NCBI GenBank assembly: GCA_037179515.1
Contig: JAXCGZ010007697.1
Span: 63,038 to 127,037, forward strand
Direction of reading: 5' to 3'
DNA from: Halocaridina rubra
Lineage: Eukaryota; Arthropoda; Malacostraca; Decapoda; Atyidae
DNA length: 64,000 nt
Shown: positions 1 to 11,663 of the stretch, piece after piece
Numbering within the stretch: position 1 is the stretch's first letter
Layout of the letters: the number at the start of each line of letters is the position of its first letter
The notes under the pieces: generated by a model
The model's input: the letters and a program-made list of their open reading frames with translations, nothing else
Databases searched by the model: none
Told to the model about the DNA's origin: nothing
Made by a program: the position numbers and the translations under genes

Positions 1-117
1 CCATGGTGAAGAAATAAATTATACTACTTTTACATTACTGACTTACAAGCTACAATTTACTTCTACCATAGCTTACCGGGTTCTTCCGGCCATTTATTGG
101 TTTAGGGTGCGAGCGTT

Positions 118-1004
118 TTATAGTTCCCGTGGCGGGGGACACGGCAGGAGGGGGTGCGGGTGATGACATATCACTCTCCTGCCCCCCACTCCCGCGCCCC
201 CCACCCCTGCACCACTGATCCTGGTCAATTCCTCACCCACGCCACCCACAGCACCAGCCACACTCTCGGAGTTGTATCGTTCCTTCACGATGAGCTTCGT
301 ATGTTTAAAGTAGGCAAATTTCCCTTCTGATCTAGTCTTTTTTAGTTGTGGCATCTGTGCAGATTTCAACTTTTTGTGCCTTTCAACTTTTTGGCATTTC
401 GCATGACCGTCTATCTGTCACAGTAGTGGGGAAAACGAGCCACTATGGTGCGAGGTTTGTCATCACGAAGTGGTCCCACCCTATGAGCCCTCTCCAACGT
501 CATGCCTTCTAGCTGTAATTTATCGGCTATCAGGGCTGATACCATCGTCGTTGTTTGCTCCCAGGTCTCCCCATCGTGTCTCTCCTCTACACCGCTTAAT
601 CAGATGTTGTTTCTTCTGGAATAGTCTTCTTGGTAATTCAAACGTTCTTCTAAGGTGGTTATTTGTTGATTTGCAGAATTTATTTGTTGAGATAGATTAT
701 CAATTGTTTCTTTGTCGTTACTCTTTTCTTTCTCATGAATTTTAATAGTCGATTTGAGGTCATCAATTTCTCTCTTGCTGAACTCCAAGCTTGTCGTCAG
801 GTCGGAAACTGTGGATTTGAGTGATTTTATCCTGTCACTAAGCTGTTTCACCATTACCTCCATAGCATTCTTATATGCAAATTCTTGAGATTCCAATAGT
901 TTGGTAATAACAGTTGGATCCAATGTTGTTAAACAGAGCCGCGGTGGAAGCTCAGTGACGTCACAACACCAGTGCGCATGCGCAGAACTCAGCCAACGGG
1001 TCAA
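118..1004 (-). pseudogene. LINE ORF1 protein relic (L1-type, coiled coil plus RRM-like domain)
   Basis: Read on the minus strand, 1004-600 is open and gives a heptad-rich coiled coil ending in the sequence EDYSRRNNI. Reading on through stops, 600-370 gives an RRM-like stretch with GETWEQ, LERAHRVGP and PRTIVARF, followed at 369-290 by RSEGKFAYFKHTKLIV. These are the landmarks, in the correct order, of the L1-type ORF1 (Transposase_22-like) nucleic-acid chaperone that packages LINE RNA. At least three stops break the frame, so it is a dead copy. No ORF2 follows: the window starts about 118 bases beyond the C-terminal part. The true start codon is not clear, because the first 30 residues look like upstream noise. 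Confidence 0.7.
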
Positions 1005-1219
1005 GAGGGGATGGAGAGTAGGGATTCAAATCTTTCATATATTTCACTTCAAAAAAAAACAAGTTCATCACTACTCACAACTCCTGCAAAACCCTATAGA
1101 GAGTCACTGTAGTCCTAGATTCCTTGCTTGGATGATTTAACGTCCGTAGCAGGTCACGGTCTCTTGTTTATTCCTAAATTTTGGAGAGCTCACAAATTGC
1201 AAACAGTGCCAGTATAATT

Positions 1220-1826
1220 CTGGTAGGCAATTATGGCAAAGATACAAGGGAGAGACAGTATTTTAGGTGCAACAATCGGAAGCAAAAAAAAAAAAACGAG
1301 AATTATTATGGGTAAAATAGGTTACTGGCGAACAATCTCTAAAACGTTCTTTGCGTTGCAGGAAACGGAATTTTAACAATTCAAATAATAAAGACGCTAC
1401 TAAAATGTATCTAGACAGGCTAATGACATATTAGCAGGGTCAAATTTATTACAAAATAATCAGCAAGAGCGATTTTTATAACATAAAAAAAATTATCAGC
1501 AAGAGCTATTTTATAATAAGAAAATTGTGTAAAAAACGTATTTTCAAGATACATCATCACTACACGAGAGAATAGCAGAGAACAAAAATATTGGGAGGAG
1601 ATTTTTATATTGGGATTATGTTTTCTACACGTACAAGAATTTTAAATAAAATATATTTAAAATTAGCTATAAGCTGAAATATAAATTGCAAATAATCATA
1701 ATCTGCAAAATGCAAGGGGTGAGAATTATTTTAGTAAGAAAAGAAAAGACAGTTAAGAGTTACTAAATTAACTAATAAGGCATCTGCCACGGCCTCTCGT
1801 GACTATGAGCAAAACACTCTGTCACA
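1220..1826 (-). repeat. 3' LTR fragment of Gypsy copy C
   Basis: Reverse complement matches the first ~370 bases of the 1.93-kb LTR at 55756, including the TGTGACAGAG terminus and the segment around GCACCTAAAAATACTGTCTC. The fragment is longer than the matching LTR portion because of inserted A/T-rich stretches around 1480-1560. The rest of the LTR is missing. The adjoining internal bases CTCTAGAAAGGGC match the sequence just before the LTR in copy A. Confidence 0.75.
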
Positions 1827-2561
1827 AAAGCCCTTTCTAGAGCATAATGAATTAACAAAATTCTACCACAGAAGGCGAAAAAAGAACAAAGGAAGTTATG
1901 ATGACTTCACTGTTATTATTAGGGATGAGAGATCCTTCTAAGGGAAAAGAACAAATTAACAAAAAAAATTGGGATCCACCACTGGAACATATCGTACTAT
2001 CAGTAAAGTGAAAAATTCTTATTAAGTATTATGAAATGACACGCAAAACATAAAAGAATGTGATCAAATTCAAATTTCAAGAAAATTAAAAGCACAATTA
2101 AATATCAGAGAATATCAATATTTAAGTTTAAGAATTCTTCACATGCAATAAGGCAATAAAATAATATAAGAAAAATACAATATACGTAAAAGGAAATTTT
2201 GAACCAAGTCGTCGTTAGCAGCAGCGACTAGATTTAATACAGGTTCAGCTATTCAACACTAAACTAAAAGTTTCCGCCATGTTCTGGCTTTCAGAGTCCC
2301 ACAGAGGGAAATATAAACTACAATCAAAGAAATATTGTTCATCTTCTTCTTCGTCTTCCATTAAGAATAACGTTATTATACATGGATACGTTCCATAAGA
2401 GTGCATTAACACACTATACTAAAGACAACTATGTAAAACCCATTTTACATATACAAATTGAAATACGTTTGTAAGCTAAAATAAACAAGTACAGTAGTAA
2501 AGACATAAAAGATAAACATAAATTAAACAACGCCATCAGAAAAGTAATCTTTACAGACCAG

Positions 2562-4007
2562 TCAAACTGAGGCTAACAGCACCAGTTTCCTCATTTGAGA
2601 ATAACAACTGTCGACTTCGTAGATCAGCGAAGTTATTGTCCTTTCCATCAACATGTTGGTCAGTGCATTTGAAAAGATTCAGGTAAAATGCCCACCTTTT
2701 CAGGCGAGGATTCAGCTTGTCTGCAGTCTGTAAATATAGGAGAGGATGGTGGTTGGTTCTCAGTGTAAATTGTCGGCCAAACAGATGGGCTTAAAATTTA
2801 TTTATGGCCCATTATGCGGTTAGAGCTTCCTTCTCCACGGTGGAGTAATTCCACTCTGCAGAGCGAAGCCTACGGCTTGCATATCACACGGGAGCTACCT
2901 CTGCTGAGTTATTCGATCAGACTTGCAAGAGCATGGCGCCCAGGCCTTTGTCTGAGGTGTCGGTATGCAAGATAAAGGGAAAATCAGGGATTACCAGTTG
3001 CAATACTGGTTGACCCGCCAATGCTTCTCGGAGCTTGAAAAATGCTCTAAACGCCTCGTCTGTTCATTGGACAGGGGAGATTTTACCTCGCTTTGAGGAG
3101 GTCATTTGCTGCTAAGGAGCATCGGTAGAATTAAAGTGTGGAATGAACTGTTGGTAGTAACCGACACTACCCAGGAATGATCTCAGTTGAGTGACAGTAG
3201 CAGGTTTCCCCATATCTTTAATAGCTTGCACTTGTCCTGTAAAGAGGGCATAACTCCACCTCCAACCAAGTAGCCGAGATACTGCAATTGTGTGAAACCA
3301 ATCTTGCATTTGGTAGGATTTATATGAAGTCTATGCTGGTTCAGACAATCGAGAACTCTACGAAAAGTCGCAAGGTGCGATGACCAATCCTGAGAATGCA
3401 CTAGGATGTCGTCTATAAAGCATGAAACATTGTCGAGGTCCTGCAATACTGTCCTCATGACTTGGTTGCAGCAGCCAGGGGCATTCACCATACCAAAAGG
3501 CATGACCCTGAACTGGAATAGACCATATCTTGTGGAAAAGGCTATTAGAGTCCTTGCCAAAATCCACTGGACAGATCATATTTGGACAGGTAGCGGGCTT
3601 GGGAGAGCAACGAGAAAATGTGCTCGGCGATCGCAATGGGCTCTTCATCAAAGATGGTATGGGAGTTAAACTTACGACAGTCAAGGCAGAACCTGTGACT
3701 GCCATCTCGCTTAAGCAATGCCAGTAACGACGAACACCAAAGCGAAATGCTCTTTTCAAATATTCCGAGGCAGACCCGAGTGTCAAGATCTTCCTTCAGA
3801 TGTATAGACAGCTGGTGGGGAAGACCATAGGAATGCCAAAATGGCTCTGGGTCAGCCAATCTGACATGATGCTCAAGGGTAGCAGTAGTGCCTGGGAGGT
3901 TGTTGAAGACGTTCTCATAGTCCTCTAATAGCTTGCTCAGCTGTTCCCATTGACTCGGTTGCAGTCTGGACTTAATAATGCAATTACTCACATTTTCCTT
4001 TCAGTGT
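2562..4007 (-). pseudogene. RT-RNase H of Gypsy copy C (broken pol)
   Basis: Frames 3991-3545, 3786-3358, 3560-3183 and 3309-3112 together show Gypsy RT: FCLDCRKFNS, YQFRVMPFGMVNAPG-like (FQFRVMPFGMVNAPGCC here), FIDDILVHSQDW and the thumb LRSFLGSVGYYQQFIP. RNase H follows on the minus strand in 3000-2650. The catalytic motif reads FIDD, the usual form, whereas the two younger copies in this window read SIDD. A TGA sits at the integrase/RT junction (H-stop-KE), as in copy A. Several frameshifts; not functional. Confidence 0.85.
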
Positions 4008-4515
4008 ATAACAGCATGGCCACCTATTTCAGATATCTCTAGGCAACGCTCCTCGGAAGCTGTGTCACGGTTGCCTTGCCAGCATTTTATCAGAGCATGT
4101 GGCTGCAAGCAAGTCAAGTGTGAGTCATGGCAACCCTGATACCAACAAACGTTGCCCCTTCTCCACATGTTCCTAGTGCACCACGTATTGCGATTCCCTC
4201 TGAGCCAAAGAAATGTAAGGTCGAGATGTCTTCTGCTGCCTTCAGGATGTGGAGGCTGTCCATTGAAACTTGAATATTCCTAAAAGGTGGTCCAACATAG
4301 AAGCCATCATGCATATCCGGCTCATCTGCATGCTGGTTCTTCAACAAACCTTGGATTCCAGGTATACCAAGGAAATGTCAATGAATCTTACTCCCATGCA
4401 AGCTTGAAACAATATCAAAGGGTTAGTACTAGTCTCAACTAATCAGGAGGTACTGAAGAGTGAGTTTTTCAGTAAAATCCAGGTTTCAGACAAGCCTATT
4501 GGTCTAATAGATGTC
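4008..4515. other. Unassigned interval with a low-copy repeat
   Basis: No recognisable gene. Positions 4310-4490 (minus) resemble 33790-33960 (plus) over about 170 bases, with several shared stretches such as ACCTGGAATCCAAGG and ACTGAAAAACTCACT. A minus-strand frame at 4347-4114 (77 aa) is open but matches nothing I recognise. Confidence 0.4.
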
Positions 4516-4698
4516 CCATAATTTCATTGCAGTCATTTCATCGTGGTAATTTCATTGTGGTAATTTCATCGCATTGTAATTATGTCTCAATAGGTTCATT
4601 GCTTTGTTTTTTTCATTGCAAGGTAAATATATCACACCTTAGAAATAAAAAGTGTAAGAAAAAAAAGCGACATCCATTTAAAAGTATTCATTTATTTA

Positions 4699-5090
4699 CT
4701 AATACATACTAAGACAAATATATTTTCGTACAACTGTTGCAGACCATTTCATTGAATGGATCAAAATAATAATTGGGAAAATTGAAAAAGCCCTTTTTAT
4801 TTGAATTGAGAAAAGCTGCTCTAAAAGCATTAATTGCTTACTTTCAAAATCGGTCATAATTGTGTTTGGTGATAAGGTTGGCTCTAATGCTTTTAGTTCT
4901 GACAAAAATCTTTTTGAAACTCTTCAGTTTTTTGGCCATTAAAACATAAACATGAGTCAAAACGTCGCCATTCATGATACCAGGAATACTGCTCTGAAAG
5001 CACCATTTGCATACCAGTTGTTTGCACTGGGTAATGCTTGAAGATTTCTCCGAATCGAAAACAGAATACTTCTGTCTTCTCAATCATCAC
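4699..5090 (-). pseudogene. MULE transposase catalytic fragment
   Basis: Overlapping minus-strand frames 5090-4893, 5083-4844 and 4905-4699 read VYVLMAKK (or NGQKTEEFQK in the other frame) and then ALEPTLSPNTIMTDFE followed by a hydrophobic stretch. This is the layout of the MULE transposase core, where the TDFE aspartate is catalytic. The fragment is frameshifted at least twice and lacks the conserved C-terminal histidine/glutamate region, so it cannot be active. Confidence 0.6.
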
Positions 5091-5319
5091 AGTCGAACAG
5101 AAGTAAAAGCTGATTTGAATGTGTTATCCTGTAGTCAGGAGGTATGTTTAACTGTAGTAAACATGATGGATTTGCAGGACCTTGTGTTGCTACATTTCTG
5201 AAATTTTGGATATTCCTTTTCTAGCACTAGGGGGCTGGTAGCTGACCCGCAACTGTTTGTGATACTCCAACATACATTTGGGTTGCGATGTAATGAGTTG
5301 TTTCCTGAGTCATAATTTC

Positions 5320-5568
5320 CTATTCTATCATTGCATTTATCACTCTGGTAGCTTTAACACAAGTAATATTGCCTGCATGATTGTGCTCTCCCAATTGTTT
5401 CACAATGGAATCTTCATTTGTATGAACTTGTGCATAGTAATGTGTTTTATAAAACTGGTCACATTTCCAAATAGTATTTTCACCACTTTTCCTCACTCTC
5501 ACATAGAGATGATCATTATCAATGAGCTTTTTCTGATTTCTTACGCTTATGACATATTGCATAGGCAT
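5320..5568 (-). pseudogene. FLYWCH zinc-finger domain of the MULE transposase
   Basis: The 82-residue minus-strand frame contains a FLYWCH-type core: a hydrophobic start (HLYVRVRKS), W and C in the middle (TIWKCDQFYK), then a strand ending in VKQLGEHNHAG, where the two histidines complete the Cys2His2 set. The usual first aromatics are partly changed. In transposases of this kind the domain binds the element ends. The frame is separated from the catalytic part by about 230 bases with stops. Confidence 0.65.
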
Positions 5569-5829
5569 TTTGAGGGTTTTAGTTTGAATTGTTTTTAAAT
5601 GTTACTCTTAAGAGAAGTAGCTTAACAGTAATGAACAATTTCTCATATAGGAAAAGTAGTAGGCAGGACTTAAACAAACAAGCAGGGGACTGGGACTTAA
5701 GCAAACAAGCAGGGGAATTGCAAATAGTTGAATAGTTGCGATGTAATTACAATGTAGTGAAAATGGCTAATATGTAATTACCATGCAATAAAATTATATC
5801 AATGAAATTACTGCAATGAAATTACAGTG

Positions 5830-6319
5830 CATAGCCTATATTTTCAAAGATGTTGGCGTTTGGCACTGGACTGCGCCTTTTAATATTCAAGTGTAACCAA
5901 AATCTGAGTGACTATATGTCTTTAAGTAATTTAATGGTAGGTTTAGGTGACCCATTGCTAAAAAAGGAAATTTATCAGAATTTCTTTTTGTATGACAGTG
6001 TGGATAAGCTTAACTCTAAGTGCTCAGCCTCAAAAGTTAAGACAATAGATGCGGGAATTAGTGGGTCTTTTACCACCAAAATTCACCTACACAGGTTGGC
6101 AACAGCATTAGAGGATGCCTATGATTAGGTAGTCATCTCTGCCATGCACATGACCTCTCAGCAATCCCTATCAAGCCCTGCCGGACTTGCTGGAAATCAC
6201 ATGTGAATAAGATCGCCTGCTCTGACAGGAGTGTTGTCTTCCATAAATGCCAAAAGGTGGGCACTTAGGGAATTGTTGCAGGAGTAGAAAAAGGCTACAC
6301 TGCTGAAGTATTTAGTGCC
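5830..6319 (+). other. Interval with one unrecognised 92-codon frame
   Basis: A plus-strand frame at 5850-6128 encodes 92 residues, ending in LHRLATALEDAYD. I do not recognise it; it could be a gag remnant of the Gypsy element that follows or noise. No splice-site pair or promoter stands out. Confidence 0.3.
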
Positions 6320-6957
6320 ATGCTCCAGCATCCCCCCTCCCCCTTTTGGTGGTGTCCGTTTTCTCATCCTGTGCCGGGGTTGCCCTCCACACCATGGCTG
6401 TAGCAAACACGGGTGCTCGGGTATGTGCGTCGGGGAAGTCGCTGCTCTGCTCATTGCAATTTCCTTCTACCCAGTTTGTACATTGCCAAGGTTTGAAGAA
6501 TGTTGCAGGGCACCACCTGCAATGTATGAGTGCTGCAGAATACCGTATTACCTTGGATGGTGTGTTGGGAGTACAGGAGATTTATTGTATTTTTTGGAAT
6601 CTTCCCTGTACTTGTACTTAGCTCTGACTGTTTATAAGAACTTTGAGCCGGTCTCAGACTCCTTCTCACACCATATACCTATTGAGGCCCTGTCATGGTG
6701 GAGGAAGTTACCTACTCACCATAACCTGCAACCATACACTTCCTGCCCATGGAGGAGAAGGTTGTACGGCTTCAGGCGTGGCAACGCCAATATTTCTCAT
6801 TGTTCATCTACAATGTTACGAGGTTGCCCTTTCCAGTAATGTCTGGCCCCTGACCACATACACTTGGCCGCTGGATCTTATCTATATGCTTGTCAAACCC
6901 CGTTGCCATCTAACAACACTGGGAGGCAGAGGTGATACAACTCAATGAATATGTTTT

Positions 6958-7587
6958 ATGGGGCATCATCCAACCTGTTGCTCTGGGAAAAACATCGAGT
7001 GGTACTCCAGGATGGTGGTAGTGGCTAAAAAATATTGCTACCCTAGACTCTTCATGGAATGTCAATGCCTTAATGCCTCATGTTTGAGGGAAACTCATCA
7101 CACCCTTGCGCCCTTCGATTTGGTATCTGCTGTCCTGAGTCATTCCTTCAAGACAGTAGCAGATGCCATCTGGGCCTTTCATCAGGTGGAGTTTGACCAG
7201 GAAAGCAGGAAACAGACAACATACATTACCCCCTGTGGGGGATATCCGTACTGCTGCTCCCCCATGGACTACTGCTCTTCTTTGGATGCCTATGCCAGAT
7301 GGTTCAACAGTGCCATACAGGACATTCCTCACAAATACAAGTGAGTGGACGACACTCTACTATATGACAACAGTGTAGAACAGGCTTTCTGGCATACCTA
7401 TGACTTCCTGTTCGATTGTGCAGAGAACTCAAACACCCTCAATCCAGAAAATTTCAGGTTCTGCAAACAAGAAGTGGAGTGTGTGGATTTCCACCTAGGA
7501 TGGAAATCCTGTGAGCCCACCAGCAAGCACCTGTCTACAATAAAAGAGTTCCTACATGCCCAATTACCCAACCTGCACGAAAATTAG
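6958..7587 (+). pseudogene. Gypsy family 3 reverse transcriptase
   Basis: Two frames joined by a stop near 7342 give a Gypsy-type RT: WYSRMVVVAKK (fingers), a degraded ETHHTLAPFDLV, the QTTYITPCGGY segment, then VDDTLLYDNS (catalytic DD at about 7346-7354) and TLNPENFRFCKQEVE. The spacing fits animal Gypsy elements whose RT has the DDTLLW-type catalytic motif. There are several substitutions in otherwise constant residues and an in-frame stop, so it is dead. Confidence 0.75.
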
Positions 7588-7679
7588 GTCATGGCATGGC
7601 TTCAGAAATCAATTGGCTAATTTCCTATCTATGGCACCAAATATGGAACCTTTTAGGAAACTCCTGAAGAAACTGACAA

Positions 7680-8110
7680 GCAAGCAGGTGTACTGGTAAG
7701 ACCAGCTCCAGCTGCATCTCTGCTAGGCACAGATATCTATATGCGGCTGGCAGAGGATAGACTGTGGCAATCACCGACTGGAGCAGAGAAGGCATCGTTT
7801 TCATCATTCTACAGCAATACTGCTGCTGTACCTCCACAGATACACCCTTCTGCTGCAAAGGAGAGTGGGATCTGGTTCTGTGTGGTATCTGTCACCTTAC
7901 CCCCAAGGAGACCTGGTATGGTGAAGTAGAGAGGGAGGCTCTGGCAGTCACTTGGTGCCTCTGCAAATGAGACAATTCATGTTGGGTTGTTTGATTTTCA
8001 CGCTGGTCACTGACCATCCCCCCTTGGTGAAGCTTCTACGGGACCAGGCCCATACAGACACTGTCAACTCAAGTTTATTCTGCCTTAGGAAGAAGACTCT
8101 TCAGTAAAAA
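7680..8110 (+). pseudogene. Gypsy family 3 RNase H
   Basis: The plus frame at 7764-7970 reads ITDWSREGIVFIILQQYC, then FCCKGEWDLVLCG and EREALAVTWCL: the catalytic D and E regions of the retrotransposon RNase H. The third region (VTDHPPLVK) can be read at about 8005-8035 in another frame. Frameshifts separate them. Confidence 0.7.
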
Positions 8111-8690
8111 TTCACCGTTACGAACCTGCCCAGCAAAAGGGATTTTGCCACAGACTTCCTCTTCAGGTACCCTCAAATTAAGAGGATACACCCTCGAGTG
8201 CATCTGCAGAGAACCTCTTCCATCAACTACTCATAGCTCGAGTATTAGTAGGCGACTGGCCCCCCTGAAAGGTGCAGGGATTAGCGTGTCTCCATCCCTT
8301 TTACAGCATGAGAGACAGTCTAGCCATGGCCCAGGACCTGGTCATGCACATATGAGCAAGACTACCTACACCTGGTCGTCCCAGAATTTCTACATCACAA
8401 TATTGCAGCTATCTTACACGCAAGTCACTGAGTATTAAACTCAATGCTCTGGAATGCCAAACAGACAGTATTATGTCACAGCATTGAGGGGATCTGCAGA
8501 ATCACAGATCTACCTGCATCCCCTGCAACATCCACACACTCTTCTCTCTGCCCGAGGCTCTAATTATGGCTCTGCCCCTCGAATACCCCTTCCAACAGAC
8601 GGTGGTGGATTTCTTCCAGCTTGTGGGAAGCATGTACCTGAGGTATGCAGAGAGACTCACAGGTAGGCTGGAGATAGCACATATCTACCA
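8110..8690 (+). pseudogene. Gypsy family 3 integrase N-terminal part (truncated)
   Basis: Weak plus-strand similarity to integrase: a cysteine-bearing segment near 8450-8530 and the core start EYPFQQTVVDFFQLVGSMYL followed by RLTGRLEIAHI at 8578-8680, where the VVDFF aspartate would be the first catalytic residue. The second D and the E are missing because the copy ends here. Low residue conservation, several frameshifts. Confidence 0.55.
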
Positions 8691-9157
8691 TCCTCCTCAT
8701 TCTCCACCTCCATGTCCAATGATTTCATCTCTAACTCTTACTATCCCACCTCAACATCTACTTCCTCTTCCTCCATATCTAGTTTCACCTACACCACCCC
8801 TCCTACTCCACTTCCTTTTCCTTTGCCTTCACCTCTATCTCCTCCTACTCTACCTCAATCTCCTCATCTTACACTCAAACTTCCACCTCTACCTCTTCCA
8901 CATCCATAATCATTTCCAACTCCACTTCAACCTCTGTTATATTCATGCTACCTTCTACTTTTCAACCTCAACTTCCACTTCCACCCTCACCTCCTCTCTC
9001 TCCTCTTACTACACATCCAATCCACTTCCTCCTTCTCAATATCCACCTAATTTTTAACCTGAGCAATCAACTCCTGAAGTTCCACTTTCACATCTACCTC
9101 CTTTTCACCCATCTCCTAAAACGCTTTCTTCTCCTCCACCACATACTTATTTTCCAC
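8691..9157. repeat. Pyrimidine-rich, strand-asymmetric tract
   Basis: About 470 bases composed mostly of C and T on the plus strand, rich in CCTCC/CTTCCAC words. On the minus strand this reads as a purine-rich stretch that would encode Glu/Lys/Val-rich, coiled-coil-like peptide interrupted by stops. Composition and word content resemble 15480-16080. It may be a decayed coiled-coil coding segment of a transposon rather than a true gene. Confidence 0.5.
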
Positions 9158-9530
<373 letters not shown>

Positions 9531-11637
9531 TCTATCTATCTACCTTGGCTGTTTCCCCTTTTAATTGGGGGGTAGCCGACATCAAAGAAAGAAAACAATA
9601 AGGGGATTACTTTGCTCTATGGGCAATGACGAGGGAGCTAGCGACCGTTCAAATGGCACTGCTGGAGTGCCACAGCCCATCCACCCGGCACTTCCACAAC
9701 CTGTGTCGCTTCACAACTGCCAACTCCTCCTACTGCCCCTACCACAGGGCTACCTCTGTAAGATGCAGCCCCGTGGTAACAGCAGATGCCCATCAGAGCT
9801 GCATCACAATCGCTCGCTTGCTTCCCTCACATCCATCCTCCTATCATTCAAGGCTCTCCTTACTCCATCCATCCATCCAAACCTAGGCCTCCCTCTAGCA
9901 TTTCTCCCATCAACTCTCGCATTCATCACCTTTTTCAGCAGTCTTTCATCATCCATCCTTTCCACATGTCCAAACCATCTCAGAACATTCATATCTACTC
10001 TGAGTGCAAATTCTCTCCTCACACCCGTTCTTGCTCTCACCACATCATTCCTAACCTTATCCAACCGAGATATACCAATCATACTCCTTAGGCATTTCAT
10101 CTCAAACACATTTAGTTTCCGTCTCTCATTTACTTTCATACCCCATAACTCTGATCCATACATCACAGTTGGCACAACCACTTTCTCATACAAAACTTTC
10201 TTAACATTCATTTCCAACCCTCTATTCTTCATCACTCCTTTCAACGCACCCAACACTTTTCATCCTTCATTCACTCTGTGACACACATCTGCTTCCACTC
10301 CACCATTTGCAGCTATAACCGAGCCTAAATACTTAAACTGATTAACTTCCTCAAGTGTCTCTCCATTCAACATAACATTCAATCCAGCACCATCCTCATT
10401 TTTTGTACACCTCATAATGTTACTCTTTCCCACATTCACTAGCAAGTTCCTTCTCTCACACACCATTCCAAATTCTGACACTAACTGTCACAGCTTCTCC
10501 TCTGAATCTGCAACCACCACAGTATCATCTGCAAACAACAACTGATTCAGCTCCCACTCGTTATCATCCCCATCTACCATTCTCAAACCTTGACCACGCA
10601 CTCGCTCATTCACCTCTCTTACAACTCCATCAATATACAAATTGAACAGCCATGGTGACTTCACACATCCCTGTCTCAGTCCCACACTCACTGAAAACCA
10701 CTCACTCACTTCATTCCTTCCCAAGCTCTACTGCCCTCATACACACTCTTCACTGCATGCAACAATTTACCATTAATTCCATATAAGCTCAAAACATTCC
10801 ACATTGCCTCTCTATCAACTCTATCATACGCTTTCTCCAGATCCAAAAATGCAAAATACACATCCTTACACTTTGCTAAATATTTTTCGTATAACTGCCT
10901 AACTATAAAAATCTGATCTATAAAACCTCTACCTCTCTTAAAACCACTCTGCACTTCCGTGATCACATTTTCTGTCTTATCCCTAATCCTATTAACCAGT
11001 ATCCTACCACACACTTTTCCTACCACACTCAACAAACTTATACCCCTAAATTTACTGCATTCATACACATCTCCCTTACCTTTGTATAGGGGCACTATAC
11101 AGGCAATCACCCATTCCACTGGCACCATTGACAACATAAAGCATATATTAAACACCCTCACTAACCATTCCAATGCAGTCACACCCCCTACTTTCAACAT
11201 CTCCGCTCTCACACCATCCATTCCAGGTGCTTTACCTGCTTTCGCTTCATACAATACCCTTTTCACCTCCTCTCTTGTAATCTCTCTCCCATTTTCATCT
11301 CCCATTACTGGCACTTGAACACCCCCCCCCCCCCACTGCCTCTATAGCTGCCTCTCTATCTTCCTCAGCATTCAGCAAACACTCAAAATATTCTGCCCAT
11401 CTTTTCCTTGCATCGGTCCCTCTTAACATCTGTCCATTCACATTTTTCACTGTCTCTTCCATCCTCGATCCACCCTTCCTTACTCTCTTCACTTCTTTCC
11501 AAGACTTCTTTTTATTCTCCTCATATGACCTACTAAAATCCTGTCCCCACCTAACATTTGCCAACCTCTTCTCTTCCTCTACCCTCCGCTTGGTTTCCAC
11601 ATTTTTCTCCCTATACCTTTCATACTTCTCCCTACTT
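9531..11637 (-). mobile_element. RTE-like LINE, 5'-truncated, inserted in the tRNA-like array
   Basis: Minus-strand LINE bounded by identical 10-bp copies of TTACCATATG (9521-9530 and 11638-11647), a clean target-site duplication. The 3' end is a short GATA-type tail (9531-9545 on the plus strand, TCTATCTATCTACC). The 5' end is truncated just inside the coding region. The sequence on either side continues as one array unit, so the insertion is younger than the array. Confidence 0.9.
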
Positions 11638-11663
11638 TTACCATATGTGAAATCATTAATCAT
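9804..11663 (-). pseudogene. RTE-like reverse transcriptase (ORF2 part)
   Basis: Frames 11663-11295, 11314-10706, 10724-10488, 10481-10260 and 10256-9804 are successive parts of one protein. In order: a basic linker (WAEYFECLLN), RT fingers (YKGKGDVYECSKFRGISLLS), motif A FAFLDLEKAYDRVDR, motif B GLRQGCVKSPWLFNLY, catalytic LLFADDTVVVAD, then NQFKYLGSVI and a C-terminal region with YGSELWGM and RWFGHVERMDDERL. The general architecture suits the RTE group; the clade call is moderate. The endonuclease is missing (5' truncation). Frame breaks include a 13-base C run at 11322-11334 and small indels near 10485 and 10258. The first codons at 11663-11640 belong to the flank. Confidence 0.85.

Larger units (their letters stand above)
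1220..4007 (-). mobile_element. Gypsy family 1 copy C, truncated and degenerate (Gmr1-type)
   Basis: Minus-strand relative of the tandem elements at 47-64 kb. It keeps, from right to left, the RT-RNase H part of pol (4007-2562), the 3' untranslated internal region (2561-1827), and the beginning of a 3' LTR whose terminal TGTGACAGAG lies at 1826 going down. Homology to the LTR stops near 1220. Homology to pol stops at 4007, exactly between the integrase and RT regions, so gag, protease and integrase are absent. It has many stops, frameshifts and internal indels and is the oldest-looking copy of the family here. Confidence 0.85.
4520..5823 (-). mobile_element. MULE-like DNA transposon relic with FLYWCH domain
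   Basis: Bounded by imperfect inverted repeats: AATTTCATTGCAGTCATTTC at 4520 matches the reverse complement of 5802-5823 at 21 of 22 bases, and the inner GCATTGTAATTA motif also recurs inverted at 5740-5755. Between them a minus-strand relic encodes a FLYWCH zinc finger, then a fragment with the MULE transposase signature around the catalytic aspartate (TIMTDFE). FLYWCH plus a MULE transposase is a known animal arrangement. The ends are built of short AT-rich subrepeats. No convincing 8-10-bp target duplication was found. Confidence 0.65.
6320..8690 (+). mobile_element. Gypsy family 3 copy (+), degenerate
   Basis: A decayed Ty3/Gypsy pol: a noncoding remnant of the gag/protease region (6320-6950), reverse transcriptase (6958-7587), RNase H (7680-8110) and an integrase start (8110-8690). 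Order is the canonical RT-RH-IN. It ends within the integrase core, where pyrimidine-rich sequence begins. No LTRs recognised. The 6340-6720 part recurs inverted at 16090-16450. Confidence 0.75.

Noticed and set aside
4493..5840. AGCCTAT at both sides of the MULE as its target duplication
   Set aside because: The left copy lies about 20 bases outside the repeat end and is only 7 bases long; not convincing.
9565..10281. 238-codon plus frame opposite the RTE-like LINE
   Set aside because: Antisense shadow of the RT coding region; the real signal (FADD, GLRQG) is on the minus strand.
11319..11334. Frameshift at the C run as programmed recoding in the RTE-like LINE
   Set aside because: The element is 5'-truncated with other frame breaks; a simple homopolymer slip or assembly error is more likely.
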